Part shown: in pieces, positions 9,995 to 18,856 of the stretch | Numbering within the stretch: the first letter of the stretch is position 1 | Layout: each line of letters starts with the position of its first letter | Origin: Luteibacter aegosomaticola | GTDB taxonomy: Bacteria > Pseudomonadota > Gammaproteobacteria > Xanthomonadales > Rhodanobacteraceae | Direction of reading: 5' to 3' | DNA length: 64,000 nt | Assembly: GCF_023078475.1 (NCBI RefSeq) | Contig: NZ_CP095741.1 | Location: 248,001-312,000, forward strand | The notes under the pieces: generated by a model | Told to the model about the DNA's origin: nothing | Database searches by the model: none | Seen by the model: only the letters and a program-made list of their open reading frames with translations | Position numbers and translations under genes: made by a program

Positions 9995-11443
9995 ATGCAT
10001 CGCTTGCCGAAACTTGTGGCCGCAGGAACGCTGTGCGTTGCCGGTCTGCTCCCCGCGTGGGCGCAGCACTATAAGTTCAATGGGGGTTATCCCGATAAGC
10101 AGACGATTCAGGCGGCCTACGACGCGGCGGACCTTAATCGCGCTATCGAGGCTTACAAGTTCTTTTATCCCACGGTGTCGGGGGAGGCCATCTTCGAGGG
10201 CAACCTTAAGATTGGCGTCAAGGTAAACAAGGCATTCGGCACCCTGGACACCAAGCCCAGGCATGTGGGCTACACGCTCAATTCCGATACGCCGTATGCC
10301 CCGGTGTTGCTGGACTTGAGTCAGGGTCCCATGACTGTCGAGATTCCCGCGGGGCCGCTCATCGTCGTTGCCATCGACGTGAATCAGCGCTGGGTTGCCG
10401 ACATGGGCATGCCCGGTCCGGATGCTGGCAAGGGCGGTAAGCACCTGCTGTTGCCACCGGACTACAAGGGACCCATTCCCGACGGGTATCACGTGTGGCA
10501 CTCGTCTTCGGACTTCCTTCTGGTCGGCGTCCGCTCGCTCCCCGTCGGCGGCGACGTACAGGCTGCCATCCAGCGCATCAAGACGGTGAAAGTGCGCCCA
10601 CTGAATCCACCCGCCGGCTGGACCGACCCAACCTGGGCCGACCTGACACCCAAGCCGCAGGACACCACGCCGTTGAAGTGGGAAGACAACCTGGCGTATT
10701 GGGAAGTGTTGGCCAGGGTCATTGATCGCGAGCCGGCATTCGATGCCTACCGCAATTTCTACGGTGAGCTGGCTGCGCTGGGTATCGCCAAGGGCAAGCC
10801 ATTCAAACCGGATGAGCGCATGAAGCGCATCCTCACCCAGGCAGCCCGTGAAGCAAACGCACAGATGCGCGTGCAGTCATTCGCGGATCGGCGCCCCGAT
10901 CGTGTTGTATGGCCGGATCGGAAGTGGGAATGGGCCGGCCTGATTTCTGATAACGGGAACTTCGATACAGCTTCGTATACCGACCTCGAAGCGCGTGATC
11001 TTTGGTTCTACCAGGCCATTGGCGCTTCGCCATCGATGTTTCGCCGCGGAGCTGGCGCCGGCTCGGTGTACTGGCTCGGCGTGCGCGACAGCGACGGTGT
11101 CTATCTCGATGGCGGCAAGTCGTACAAGTTGAGCGTGCCCTTGCCCGTACCCGACAAGCTGTTCTGGTCGGTGACGGTCTACGACACGGAGACACGCAGC
11201 CAGGTCATTACGGACCAGGGCAAAGCCGCGCTGCGCTCACTGTTCGAACTGAAGGATGCCGCCTCGGCGAAAGGCGGAACCGCCGACCTCTACTTCGGAC
11301 CGACGCCTCCGAAGGGGCACGAAGGCCAGTGGATCAAAACCCTTCCGGGTAAGGGGTGGTTCGTCTACTTCCGCGTCTACGGGCCGGAGCAGTCTGCCTT
11401 CGACGGGAGCTGGAAGCCGGGAGATTTCGAGCAGATTCGCTGA
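9995..11443 (+). CDS. DUF1254/DUF1214 domain secreted protein
   Basis: 482 residues with a Sec signal peptide (MHRLPKLVAAGTLCVAGLLPAWA, cut near residue 23). The first half fits DUF1254 (FYPTVSGEAIFEGN, TLNSDTPYAPVLLDLS) and the last third DUF1214 (FYQAIGASPSMFRR, SYKLSVPLPVPDKLFWSVTVYD, DLYFGPTPPKGHEG). The pair of domains is common in periplasmic proteins of proteobacteria and soil bacteria; no enzymatic activity is established. No obvious operon partner: the next gene has its own strong ribosome site 142 bases on. Confidence 0.85.
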   Translation: MHRLPKLVAAGTLCVAGLLPAWAQHYKFNGGYPDKQTIQAAYDAADLNRAIEAYKFFYPTVSGEAIFEGNLKIGVKVNKAFGTLDTKPRHVGYTLNSDTPYAPVLLDLSQGPMTVEIPAGPLIVVAIDVNQRWVADMGMPGPDAGKGGKHLLLPPDYKGPIPDGYHVWHSSSDFLLVGVRSLPVGGDVQAAIQRIKTVKVRPLNPPAGWTDPTWADLTPKPQDTTPLKWEDNLAYWEVLARVIDREPAFDAYRNFYGELAALGIAKGKPFKPDERMKRILTQAAREANAQMRVQSFADRRPDRVVWPDRKWEWAGLISDNGNFDTASYTDLEARDLWFYQAIGASPSMFRRGAGAGSVYWLGVRDSDGVYLDGGKSYKLSVPLPVPDKLFWSVTVYDTETRSQVITDQGKAALRSLFELKDAASAKGGTADLYFGPTPPKGHEGQWIKTLPGKGWFVYFRVYGPEQSAFDGSWKPGDFEQIR

Positions 11444-11584
11444 ACGGCTGCACGAGACGTCCATCCAATAAGCAAGGCCGAGGTGGGGTAGTTGGAACAA
11501 GACGACGAGGGAAGCCGCTGGCAGCATGCTCCTTGCCTAGCGGCGCACCCTACTTCAATCGTTGTCTTTGAGGAGGTACCAGCG

Positions 11585-12403
11585 ATGCCTACCATCACCA
11601 CACCAGACGGCGTACAGATCTATTACAAGGACTGGGGATCCGGTCAGCCGATCGTCTTCAGCCATGGCTGGCCCCTGTCGGCAGACGACTGGGATGCCCA
11701 GATGATGTTCTTCCTGCACCACGGCTATCGGGTAATCGCGCATGACCGGCGCGGGCACGGGCGGTCCGAGCAGGTCAGCACGGGCAACGACATGGATCAC
11801 TGGGTTGCCGACCTCGCTGCACTGACCAAACACCTCGGCCTCCGCGACGCCATCCACATCGGGCACTCCACGGGTGGCGGTGAAGTGGCGCGCTACGTCG
11901 CCCGCCACCAGGACCGGGTCGCCAAGGCAGTGCTGGTGGCCTCATTGACGCCGAACATGTTGAAGACCGACGCGAACCCAGGCGGTCATCCGCAGGAGTG
12001 GTTCGACGAGGTCAGGGCCGGCATGCTCGGCAACCGGTCGGCGTTTTACCGGGCCGTCCCGGAGGGGCCGTTCTACGGATTCAACCGCCCCGGCGCCACG
12101 CCGTCGGAGCCGGTGATCGCCAACTGGTGGCGCCAGGGCATGGCCGGCGGTGCCCACGCCCACTACGAGACCGTCGCCTCCTGGCTGGAGGATTACACCG
12201 ATGATTTGAAGAAGATCACGGTGCCGGTGCTGGTCATGCATGGCGAAGATGATCAGATCGTGCCGTTCGCGAGTGCGGTGCCGCGTGCCGTCGACTTGCT
12301 TGCGAAGGGCTCGCTGAAAGCATATCCGGGATTCCCGCACGGCATGCTGACCACGCATGCGGATGTGCTTAATCCCGATCTTCTCGCGTTTATCAAATCC
12401 TGA
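11585..12403 (+). CDS. Alpha/beta hydrolase, chloroperoxidase-like
   Basis: 272 residues. The ATG at 11585 is preceded by GAGGAGGT, a near-perfect ribosome site; an in-frame upstream extension has no such support. The nucleophile elbow GHSTGG (Ser about residue 97), oxyanion segment FSHGWPLSADDW, acid HGEDDQIVP and the C-terminal His in FPHGML complete the triad. Closest in pattern to cofactor-free haloperoxidases/esterases annotated as arylesterase or non-heme chloroperoxidase. Cytoplasmic and apparently monocistronic. The natural substrate is not predictable. Confidence 0.9.
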   Translation: MPTITTPDGVQIYYKDWGSGQPIVFSHGWPLSADDWDAQMMFFLHHGYRVIAHDRRGHGRSEQVSTGNDMDHWVADLAALTKHLGLRDAIHIGHSTGGGEVARYVARHQDRVAKAVLVASLTPNMLKTDANPGGHPQEWFDEVRAGMLGNRSAFYRAVPEGPFYGFNRPGATPSEPVIANWWRQGMAGGAHAHYETVASWLEDYTDDLKKITVPVLVMHGEDDQIVPFASAVPRAVDLLAKGSLKAYPGFPHGMLTTHADVLNPDLLAFIKS

Positions 12404-12407
12404 CGGG

Positions 12408-12427
12408 GCGCTGGCCAGAGCCAGCGC
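12408..12427. other. Hairpin without U tract after the hydrolase gene
   Basis: GCGCTGGC-CAGA-GCCAGCGC forms a perfect 8-base-pair stem 5 bases after the hydrolase stop. A second stem (GTGGCGT/ACGCCAC) follows about 15 bases on. Neither has a run of T on either strand, so these are not textbook intrinsic terminators; they may stabilise the 3' end of the mRNA. Confidence 0.35.
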
Positions 12428-12482
12428 GATGATGCAATCCGGGTGGCGTTCGGTAAGGACGCCACTCGGAACCGAGCGAGCA

Positions 12483-12920
12483 TCAATCCTGCGGACTGGT
12501 GCACGCTGCGTAACGCGTGCCTTCCACCTGCGTTATCTCGCCGCGGCCTTCGACCGTGACGCTGCCGGTGTAGTGCTTCGCGCTATCGAAATCCACATGG
12601 GCCGACGCCGCCGATCCGCCCTTGCACGTGAGCTTCCATGCCAGCGAGGTACTGCGGCGTTGCTGGTCCGTGGCAGTGCACTCGCCCTCCGCCGGCGTCC
12701 ACGCAGCGAACGTGGCCCAGGGATCGGCACCTTCATCCACGCAATGCCAATGCACCTCGGGCGCGCCTGCCTTTCCGTTGGCCACGTGTCGGAACAGGAT
12801 CTTCCACAAGCCGGGCATGGCGCCGAAGTCACCGGGGTCCGCGCGTACCGGTGTGATCGCCATCATGGCGAGGGCAAACGCGGCAACGGCAAGCGGGGTG
12901 AGCAGCAAACGCTTCAACAT
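12483..12920 (-). CDS. DUF3617 family exported protein
   Basis: About 145 residues with a Sec leader (MLKRLLLTPLAVAAFALAMMAITPVRA). The mature part begins DPGDFGAMPGLWKILFRH, matching the PGLW segment near the N-terminus of DUF3617 proteins, and keeps four Cys (CVDEGADP, GECTATDQQ, LTCKGG, YAACTS) likely to form disulfides. Two adjacent ATGs exist; the second (12920) sits 7 bases from AAGGAG and is preferred. It is separated from the upstream phosphoesterase gene by an intrinsic terminator, so it has its own promoter. Function unknown. Confidence 0.75.
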   Translation of the reverse strand: MLKRLLLTPLAVAAFALAMMAITPVRADPGDFGAMPGLWKILFRHVANGKAGAPEVHWHCVDEGADPWATFAAWTPAEGECTATDQQRRSTSLAWKLTCKGGSAASAHVDFDSAKHYTGSVTVEGRGEITQVEGTRYAACTSPQD

Positions 12921-12945
12921 CATTCGACTCCTTGCAACACGAAAA

Positions 12946-12969
12946 CCGTGCCCGCTTTCGCGGGCACGG
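12946..12969 (-). terminator. Intrinsic terminator of the phosphoesterase gene
   Basis: CCGTGCCCGC-TTTC-GCGGGCACGG, a perfect 10-base-pair stem with a 4-base loop, followed on the minus strand by TTTTC. It lies 25 bases after the phosphoesterase stop. Confidence 0.85.
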
Positions 12970-12994
12970 TTGTTATCGAGTGAACCGTCAGCGA

Positions 12995-15031
12995 TCAGTC
13001 GGCGATCGCAGCGGTATCGCGGACATCCTTCCTGGCGAAGTTGAACATGTCCATGAGGTTGCCGATGGCCGGCGCGTTCACCGGCACGTACGGATGCTGC
13101 TTGAACGAGACCGGGTTAGGCAGGTTGTCGCGGCTGCGGGCGGAAATCTGATCCTTCAGGTCCCAGTTGGCCTCGACGAATTTGTCGAACGAGACATGGT
13201 CGTAGTACGTGTGCACGACCTTGCCGCCGGTCGAGTACTTCGACACCACAAGCAGCGGGATGCGCGTGCCGTCGCCGAAGAAGTCGACCGGCTGGATGTA
13301 ACCCGAATCGTAGTAGCCACCGCCTTCATCGAAGGTCACCATGATCACGGTGTCGTCCCACACCTTCGGATTGGCCTTGGCCATCTCGACGATCTTGCGC
13401 ACGTAGCCTTCGAACAGATCCAGCTTCGACGAGGCCGGATGCCCATCGAGGATGCCGTCCGGCTTGGCGATGGAAACCGCCGGCAGCGTGTTGTTCTGGA
13501 TGTCGTCGTACAGGTCGTTGATGTCCTGGTTCTTGGCACGCAGGTCCGGGTTGGTCATGACCTGGGTGGAGTACAGGAACGGATCGCAGATGTTGCAGAA
13601 AGTGCCGGCCTCGCCGTCTTCCTTGCCGCCGCCGAAGCCTTCGCCGTAGTACTTCCACGAAACCTTGTGCTTCTCCAGCAGCAGCGCGAGGTTTTCCTGT
13701 GTGGTCGGCGGGATGGTGAACTGGTCGTCACCCAGCGGAGCCGGCGTGCCGTCACCCATATAGCCCGGGTTGTAGTTGTTCACCAGGTAATAGGCCTTGG
13801 GCTTGCAGTCCGTACCCTTGAACGTCAGGTACGCCAGCGAGCGCAGATAGTTCTTGATCTGCTTCACGCCCGGCTGGCTTTCGTCAGCGCACTCGACGTA
13901 CGAACCACCACCGTAGCCGTCCTGCACCCACCAGTTATTTGTGCCGAACTGCGCGTCCGGATTCTCGATCTGGTTTTCCGGCGGGGTGGCCGGGTTGCCG
14001 TTGGCGTCGGCGTAGTAGATCAAGGTGCCGTAGCCAAGCATGATGTGGTTGGCACCCGTGCCGCCCATCACCGACTGGTGGAAGTTGTCGCTCAGCGCAT
14101 ACTTCTCGGCCAGTTCCTTGAAGTAGGGCGCGTCGCCCTGGGCCATGTTGAGGAACTGCATGGCGGTGGAGCCTTCACCGGTGGTCTGGTCGTTGAAGTT
14201 CGCCGGCAGCGGAGCGCCGTTGTTGCCCGCACCCATGGTGGTTTCGACCCAGGGGAACAGATCGTTGCGACAACCGCTCGGGTTTGCAGCAGTGGCGGCC
14301 TTGGTGTCGCAATCGAGCTGCTGCCACATCTGGAAGAAGCGATGCACGGGGCTGTTGGCATACGCGTCGTAGCTGATCGACGCATGCATGTCGACCGGCG
14401 CGTTGACGAGCTTGGCCGGGAAACGGGTATCGACCACGCCGTTCGGCAGACCCGTGCCACCGGCAGCGAGCATGTCGTAGGCGTCATCGGGCAGGGCCGG
14501 TTCAAGCGCCTGCGCCTGTGCTGCGGAAGCGAACGGTGCCGCGGTGGGCGCGCCACCGGTGTTCATCTGCGGCAGCGTTTTGTACTTGCCGGCCTTCTTC
14601 GGCGACATGTCGTACTTGCCGGTGCTCGAGGCCATGAACTGCGTGGCAAGGTCCACGTTCGGACCTGGCGTGCCGTCGGCATTGACGATGCCCTTGGACA
14701 ACAGGTTGTCCACCGACTGCCCCTTCGGCGCGGTGTAGGTGCCATAGACGTGGTCAAACGTGCGGTTCTCGCCGATCAGCAGGATCACGTGCTTGATCGG
14801 GGTGACGGTGTTGTCGCTGTTGTCCTGGCCGCGGGGCGGCTTGTGCAGTACAACGACGCCGCCGGGCAGGCCGGGTTGGTTCTTGAAGGGAGCCACGGGC
14901 ACGTTCTTGCGGAACTGTGCATCGTGGTCGGGTGGAGTGGTGTCCTGTGCGCTGACGATGCCGGCAAGGCCGACGGAAAGCGCACCAAGCAACAGCGGCG
15001 TAAGCCGCGTGCGGCGCAACCAAGTAACCAT
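12995..15031 (-). CDS. Exported phosphoesterase family protein (acid phosphatase/phospholipase C type)
   Basis: 678 residues with a Sec signal peptide (cut near VSAQ, residue 29). Belongs to the PF04185 phosphoesterase family: HVILLIGENRTFDHVYGTY carries the metal-binding Glu and catalytic region seen in AcpA and non-haemolytic PLC as ENRSFDH. The C-terminal VTFDEGGGYYDS is the second metal-site motif. GGGAG lies about 9 bases before the ATG. Cys residues (CADES, CKPKAYY, CNICDPF) suggest a disulfide-stabilised periplasmic or secreted enzyme. It could act as an acid phosphatase, phospholipase C or phosphonate-type esterase; sequence alone does not decide. Confidence 0.88.
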   Translation of the reverse strand: MVTWLRRTRLTPLLLGALSVGLAGIVSAQDTTPPDHDAQFRKNVPVAPFKNQPGLPGGVVVLHKPPRGQDNSDNTVTPIKHVILLIGENRTFDHVYGTYTAPKGQSVDNLLSKGIVNADGTPGPNVDLATQFMASSTGKYDMSPKKAGKYKTLPQMNTGGAPTAAPFASAAQAQALEPALPDDAYDMLAAGGTGLPNGVVDTRFPAKLVNAPVDMHASISYDAYANSPVHRFFQMWQQLDCDTKAATAANPSGCRNDLFPWVETTMGAGNNGAPLPANFNDQTTGEGSTAMQFLNMAQGDAPYFKELAEKYALSDNFHQSVMGGTGANHIMLGYGTLIYYADANGNPATPPENQIENPDAQFGTNNWWVQDGYGGGSYVECADESQPGVKQIKNYLRSLAYLTFKGTDCKPKAYYLVNNYNPGYMGDGTPAPLGDDQFTIPPTTQENLALLLEKHKVSWKYYGEGFGGGKEDGEAGTFCNICDPFLYSTQVMTNPDLRAKNQDINDLYDDIQNNTLPAVSIAKPDGILDGHPASSKLDLFEGYVRKIVEMAKANPKVWDDTVIMVTFDEGGGYYDSGYIQPVDFFGDGTRIPLLVVSKYSTGGKVVHTYYDHVSFDKFVEANWDLKDQISARSRDNLPNPVSFKQHPYVPVNAPAIGNLMDMFNFARKDVRDTAAIAD

Positions 15032-15212
15032 TTGCGATTTCTCCCTACTGGAAGTCTTCCCCCTGATGCTTATCGACTAAGGTTTTGGTTGGCCCGTCGA
15101 CCGCCGAGAGCATCTGCCCCGCATGTGACGAATCGTTGGCATGGTGGCGACAATGCGCGAGAGCGTGATGACGTTAACGTGTCAACGCAAGATCCTACGA
15201 ACAATCGTTTTT

Positions 15213-16856
15213 TCAGACGAGTTCGTAGGGGCGCATCATTTCGTTGTCTTCGTGCTCGAGGTAATGGCAGTGCCAGACGTATTTGCCTGGCTCACCGTCG
15301 AAGCGCGTGATGATGCGAGTGACCATCCCGGGGTCGCAACGCACGGTGTCTTTCCAGCCGGCTTCGTGCGCGGCCGGTGGTATCGATGGCCCGGTGAACT
15401 TCAGTTCCTTGCGGGCGTTCCACGCGAAGAGATCGAACGGGCGACGCTCCAGCACCTGGAAGCGCACGAGGTGAAGGTGGATGGGATGCGCGTCGCCCGT
15501 GACGTTGACGAACGTCCAGGTTTCCACCGTGCCCTTTTTTGGCTTTTCGCTGATGGGATCGCTCCACATCTTTCCATCGAGCAGCATCGTCATCGGATTG
15601 CCGCCGGAATCGTCTTGCTCGCCCAGTGCAAGCACGCGGTCTTGCACCGCCGTGGAAGGATCGATGCGTTGGACTGGCCGCAACGAAGCCGGGACCACTG
15701 AGGTATCGCTGCGACCTTTGGCACGAACTCGGAACTCGACGATGCCATCGGCCTGGTGGCGCAGCTGCACGGACTGGCCCGCATAAGCACTGAAGTCGAC
15801 GATCACCTCGGCCCGTTCGGCCGGGTAGAGTTCGATGTTCAGGCGATCGGTAGGTGCTGCCAGAAGCCCTTGGTCGCTGCCGATCTGCTGGAACGGCTTA
15901 CCGTGTGACAGCGACAGGTTGAAGAAGCTAGTGTTGGCTACGTTGGTTAACCGAAAGCGGTAGCGGCGCGGTTCCACGTCGAGATACGGATACAGCTTGC
16001 CGTTGCACAGCACGGCGTCACCGCGGCATTCGGACACCCAAGGCGCTTCTGGGTCGTCCGATATCGGGTAGTAAAGCTTGCCGCTCTTGGCGAGCAGACG
16101 GTCGTAGAGCATCAATGGAATGTCGAATTCGCCGGAGGGCAGACCCAGTGCTTTCTCGTCGTCGTCGTGCACATGGAAGCTGCCGAACAGGCCGGCATAG
16201 ATGTTCAGCCGCGTGATGCCCATGGCGTGGTCGTGGTACCACAGGGTCGTGGCGTCCTGGTCGCCCGGGTAAAGGGCGACCAGCGATTTGCCCGGCACGT
16301 ACCAGTCTTCAGGCCAGCCGTCGTTCGGTGCAGAGACGCGCGCACCGTGCACATGGGTGATGGTGCGGACCTCGGGTTTGGATTTCTCCGCGCCATGGAT
16401 ACCGTGATCGATCGGCAGGAAATGCCGGGTGGGGAGTTCGTTAGCCCATTCCACCAGCACCGGCTCGCCACGGCGCGTCACGATCGTGGGGCCTGGCGTG
16501 GAGCCTGCGTAACCCCATTGCGGTGTTGGCGGCAGATCCCGATGCACCTTCGCACTGAATGCTTGCATCGGCATCCGGTAGAAGGGTAGCTGCCGGCTTC
16601 CGAACTCGGCATGGGTACGCGTGCCCGTGGGCAACGCGATCCGTGGCACCGGCAGGGCATCGACGAACTTTGCCATGGTCACCGGATTCACGAGCGGCAC
16701 GTTCGGCGCCGCCAGGCCCGGCATGGCCATACGTTGCTTCATCGGCATGGCCATCGGCATATCCATCGCCTGGGCCACCCGCAAGGTATCGACGAAGACG
16801 CATGCGCCAGCTAACCCGCTGGCGACGCCCAGGAAACGGCGCCGGGAATTGTCCAT
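15213..16856 (-). CDS. Multicopper oxidase, CotA/bilirubin-oxidase-like, Tat-exported
   Basis: 547 residues. Tat leader with RRRFLGVASGLAGA at residues 5-18. A Met-rich stretch follows directly (MDMPMAMPMKQRMAMPG), which could capture copper(I). All four copper-ligand blocks are present: THVHG, WYHDHAMG, HPIHLHLV and WHCHYLEHEDNEMM, the last giving the type 1 Cys, two His and the axial Met. The layout fits three-cupredoxin oxidases of the CotA/bilirubin oxidase group. Likely periplasmic phenol/bilirubin/copper oxidation. No copper resistance partner (CopB and the like) is beside it, so a role in copper tolerance is only suggested by the Met-rich segment. Confidence 0.92.
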   Translation of the reverse strand: MDNSRRRFLGVASGLAGACVFVDTLRVAQAMDMPMAMPMKQRMAMPGLAAPNVPLVNPVTMAKFVDALPVPRIALPTGTRTHAEFGSRQLPFYRMPMQAFSAKVHRDLPPTPQWGYAGSTPGPTIVTRRGEPVLVEWANELPTRHFLPIDHGIHGAEKSKPEVRTITHVHGARVSAPNDGWPEDWYVPGKSLVALYPGDQDATTLWYHDHAMGITRLNIYAGLFGSFHVHDDDEKALGLPSGEFDIPLMLYDRLLAKSGKLYYPISDDPEAPWVSECRGDAVLCNGKLYPYLDVEPRRYRFRLTNVANTSFFNLSLSHGKPFQQIGSDQGLLAAPTDRLNIELYPAERAEVIVDFSAYAGQSVQLRHQADGIVEFRVRAKGRSDTSVVPASLRPVQRIDPSTAVQDRVLALGEQDDSGGNPMTMLLDGKMWSDPISEKPKKGTVETWTFVNVTGDAHPIHLHLVRFQVLERRPFDLFAWNARKELKFTGPSIPPAAHEAGWKDTVRCDPGMVTRIITRFDGEPGKYVWHCHYLEHEDNEMMRPYELV

Positions 16857-16940
16857 GGGGAGTTATCGTTCGTTGACTGTCGAACGATTGAACGTAGGTT
16901 GGGTGGATGACAGAGATATTTCAATGCGCAGGCGTCGTCC

Positions 16941-17270
16941 CTATCGCATCGACCATGCGAGGACGAGACCGACAGGAAGCGACAGCCAAAGCACGACGCC
17001 CAAACACCCACTCGATTGTTCAGGCATCCCGCGAGCTTCTGCCGGCCGCCGAGGCTGCGTCGCGAGCCACGCTCGATGGCACGGGCCGCAGTAGAAGCGT
17101 TCCTTGCCCATTCGCCACGCGCCAATGGTGCGGCGGTCGTGTGGGAAGGCCTTGCGGCAACGAGCACAGGTGTAGTGTGTGCTCTGCGGACGTCTCTGTC
17201 GTCGAAGGAGTCTCGCGAGGGAGAACGCGATGAACACTGCGATAAGCAGATAGGACGCTATGTTCTCCAT
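16941..17270 (-). CDS. Small membrane protein with zinc-ribbon-like motif
   Basis: 109 residues from the ATG at 17270 (MENIASYLLIAVFIAFSLARLLRRQ...), 38 codons of which form an N-terminal transmembrane helix with a basic cytoplasmic edge. A CARCRKAF...FYCGPCHRAW segment gives C-x2-C and C-x2-C, a zinc-ribbon-like pair. A second hydrophobic helix (CLGVVLWLSLPVGLVLAWSM) ends the protein. The upstream in-frame ATG lacks support, and the chosen start has only a weak ribosome site. No family recognised. It probably sits in the inner membrane with the zinc knuckle in the cytoplasm. Confidence 0.55.
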   Translation of the reverse strand: MENIASYLLIAVFIAFSLARLLRRQRRPQSTHYTCARCRKAFPHDRRTIGAWRMGKERFYCGPCHRAWLATQPRRPAEARGMPEQSSGCLGVVLWLSLPVGLVLAWSMR

Positions 17271-17417
17271 GTGAAACGGATTCCCAAGGTCCGATAGTGG
17301 CAGCGGCATCGGCCGCTCGGTGCCGGGTGCTATGTGAACCAGCTCGTGGCCCGGCGTGGGCGCATTAAACCGCGTGTTTCCTCTGCGGCGCCAGTCGTGT
17401 CGCGCCGGACGAAAAAG

Positions 17418-17435
17418 CGCCCGCTTTATAGGGCG
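17418..17435 (-). terminator. Degraded terminator of the rpoD 3' remnant
   Basis: CGCCC-TATAAAGC-GGGCG followed by CTTTTTC on the minus strand. It occupies the same place relative to the rpoD-like fragment as the intact terminator does behind rpoD at 28306-28335, and differs from it by loss of several stem pairs. It may still terminate leftward transcription from the M48 gene. Confidence 0.55.
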
Positions 17436-17462
17436 GATTCTCTTGCCGGATTTGCGTAAATA

Positions 17463-17546
17463 TCAATCGATATCGAGGAACAAGAGCAGCGTCTCCGAAC
17501 GGCTCGGGTGGCGCAGCTTGCGCAGCGGCTTCGCCTCGACCTGGCG
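17463..17546 (-). pseudogene. Degenerate duplicate of the rpoD 3' end (sigma region 4.2)
   Basis: On the minus strand these bases encode 27 residues plus [23 protein letters not shown] followed by LLFLDID. The end of the intact RpoD (28360-30231) is [20 protein letters not shown] followed by RSFLDID. About ten of the 87 aligned bases differ. Similarity fades upstream of the Arg codon, where no start codon or rest of sigma-70 exists. The 17271-17572 intergenic stretch thus holds an rpoD remnant with its terminator; nothing else recognisable is seen in it. Confidence 0.85.
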
Positions 17547-17572
17547 CGTACCTGCGATCAATCCGCAGCTTG

Positions 17573-18763
17573 TTAAGGCGAAGCGGTTCCGTTAGATGGC
17601 AGCGCTTGCCCACGCACGCACAATTCCGGCAAGTCGCCCTCCGACGGCTCGAAGGTCTCCGCCATGCGTATCCGCTCAGATGTTGACGGATGGTTGGCGC
17701 GAATCAGCCGGCCAAAAACATCCGTATCTGGCAGCGACAATTCATCCTTCCAGCTCCGGAACAAGGCTCCAGCTGCGTGCTCCTCACCTGAAAGCGCCAG
17801 GCCAAACCGGTCGGCGTCGCGCTCAATATGCCGGTTGTACGACAAGAACAGCGGAAGAATCGCCGTCCATACCAGCACAACGCAGACGGCCAGTAGCGGC
17901 AGGGATCGCGGATCGGCAATCTCGTCGAACCCGAACTGATCTTTCCATCGCCTGGTTAGTGGGCGGCCGGCGAAGTGGAATGTCCCGCCGATAAGCAGCA
18001 CGAGCGCCACGGATATGACCCAGGCTTTCCAGTTGTCGCCTTCCACGTAGTGCTTCAGTTCGTGTGCGATCGTGAAGCGTATCTGGGCTGGATTCTCGAC
18101 CTTCTGCAGATCCGATTGCAGGACGATGGCACTTGCTCCGCCTAAGCCGACCACATGCGTGTCATCACCGCCGACGACGACCTGCGGGTGGGCGATCCCG
18201 CATCGTGCAGCTAGTGCCCTGATCTCCGCGCTGAGCGACGTGTCCTGCAGCGGATGCAGCCCAGATGCGCGTACCGTCCATACCGGCTGGAGCACGAACA
18301 CGGCGAGCAACGCCGGTGCGGATGCAGCGCCCAACCAGAGCCACCAGCGATGCGGACTCCAGCGCAAGAGGCGATAGGGCAACCATGCCAGGACGGCGAT
18401 ACCCAGCATAACGGGCAGGAGCGATCCGATCTGCCCGGTGAGCCATCCGCCGAAAGAATCAGCATCGGGCGCGGGGTATTTCGCATGCTGGTAGAAATTG
18501 CCCGGCAGCTGGACTACCCACCACAGGAGAGCCAGAACCCAGCCGTACGCCACCAGTGAAGGGTAGCTTCGCCCGCGGAAGAGGCGATGGAGCCAGCCGT
18601 AGCGTATCGAGCTCCAGCCAGTTGCCAGGACGAGAATGAAAAGCGTCAGAACAGCTATGCGATTGACGACCCAGACGAGATCGATAACGTGATTCCACGC
18701 CACTGCCATGTCATTGATTCGCCCAACCGCGTTAAGCAGGTCCATCTGCACAGCTAGCATCAT
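17573..18763 (-). CDS. M48 family metalloprotease, multi-pass membrane protein
   Basis: 396 residues from ATG 18763 (ATGATG; GGAGG lies 4 to 7 bases upstream); the frame extends 14 codons further to a GTG without support. Several hydrophobic segments come before the catalytic domain. The zinc motif HELKH (AHELKHYVEGD) and the downstream Glu in RHIERDADRFGLALSGEEHAAG fit M48 proteases (HtpX/Ste24-like). Another pair of transmembrane helices lies between the two motifs, as in Ste24. Probably degrades or processes membrane or periplasmic proteins. Its neighbour upstream (18857-19639) is an exported protein of unknown function and could be a partner. Confidence 0.87.
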   Translation of the reverse strand: MMLAVQMDLLNAVGRINDMAVAWNHVIDLVWVVNRIAVLTLFILVLATGWSSIRYGWLHRLFRGRSYPSLVAYGWVLALLWWVVQLPGNFYQHAKYPAPDADSFGGWLTGQIGSLLPVMLGIAVLAWLPYRLLRWSPHRWWLWLGAASAPALLAVFVLQPVWTVRASGLHPLQDTSLSAEIRALAARCGIAHPQVVVGGDDTHVVGLGGASAIVLQSDLQKVENPAQIRFTIAHELKHYVEGDNWKAWVISVALVLLIGGTFHFAGRPLTRRWKDQFGFDEIADPRSLPLLAVCVVLVWTAILPLFLSYNRHIERDADRFGLALSGEEHAAGALFRSWKDELSLPDTDVFGRLIRANHPSTSERIRMAETFEPSEGDLPELCVRGQALPSNGTASP

Positions 18764-18856
18764 CTGGCCTCCGCCATTCCCCTGAACCCATTCTCTCTGC
18801 GGCACAGGTCTTAGGCAACCGTGCCAATTGGGAGGGTGACGAACGTTGCGCCCACC

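Noticed and set aside
12932..15310. 792-codon open frame on the plus strand
   Set aside because: It lies antisense to the phosphoesterase gene, has no recognisable domain, is rich in Val/Arg/His as expected from the reverse reading of GC-rich codons, and lacks a ribosome site.
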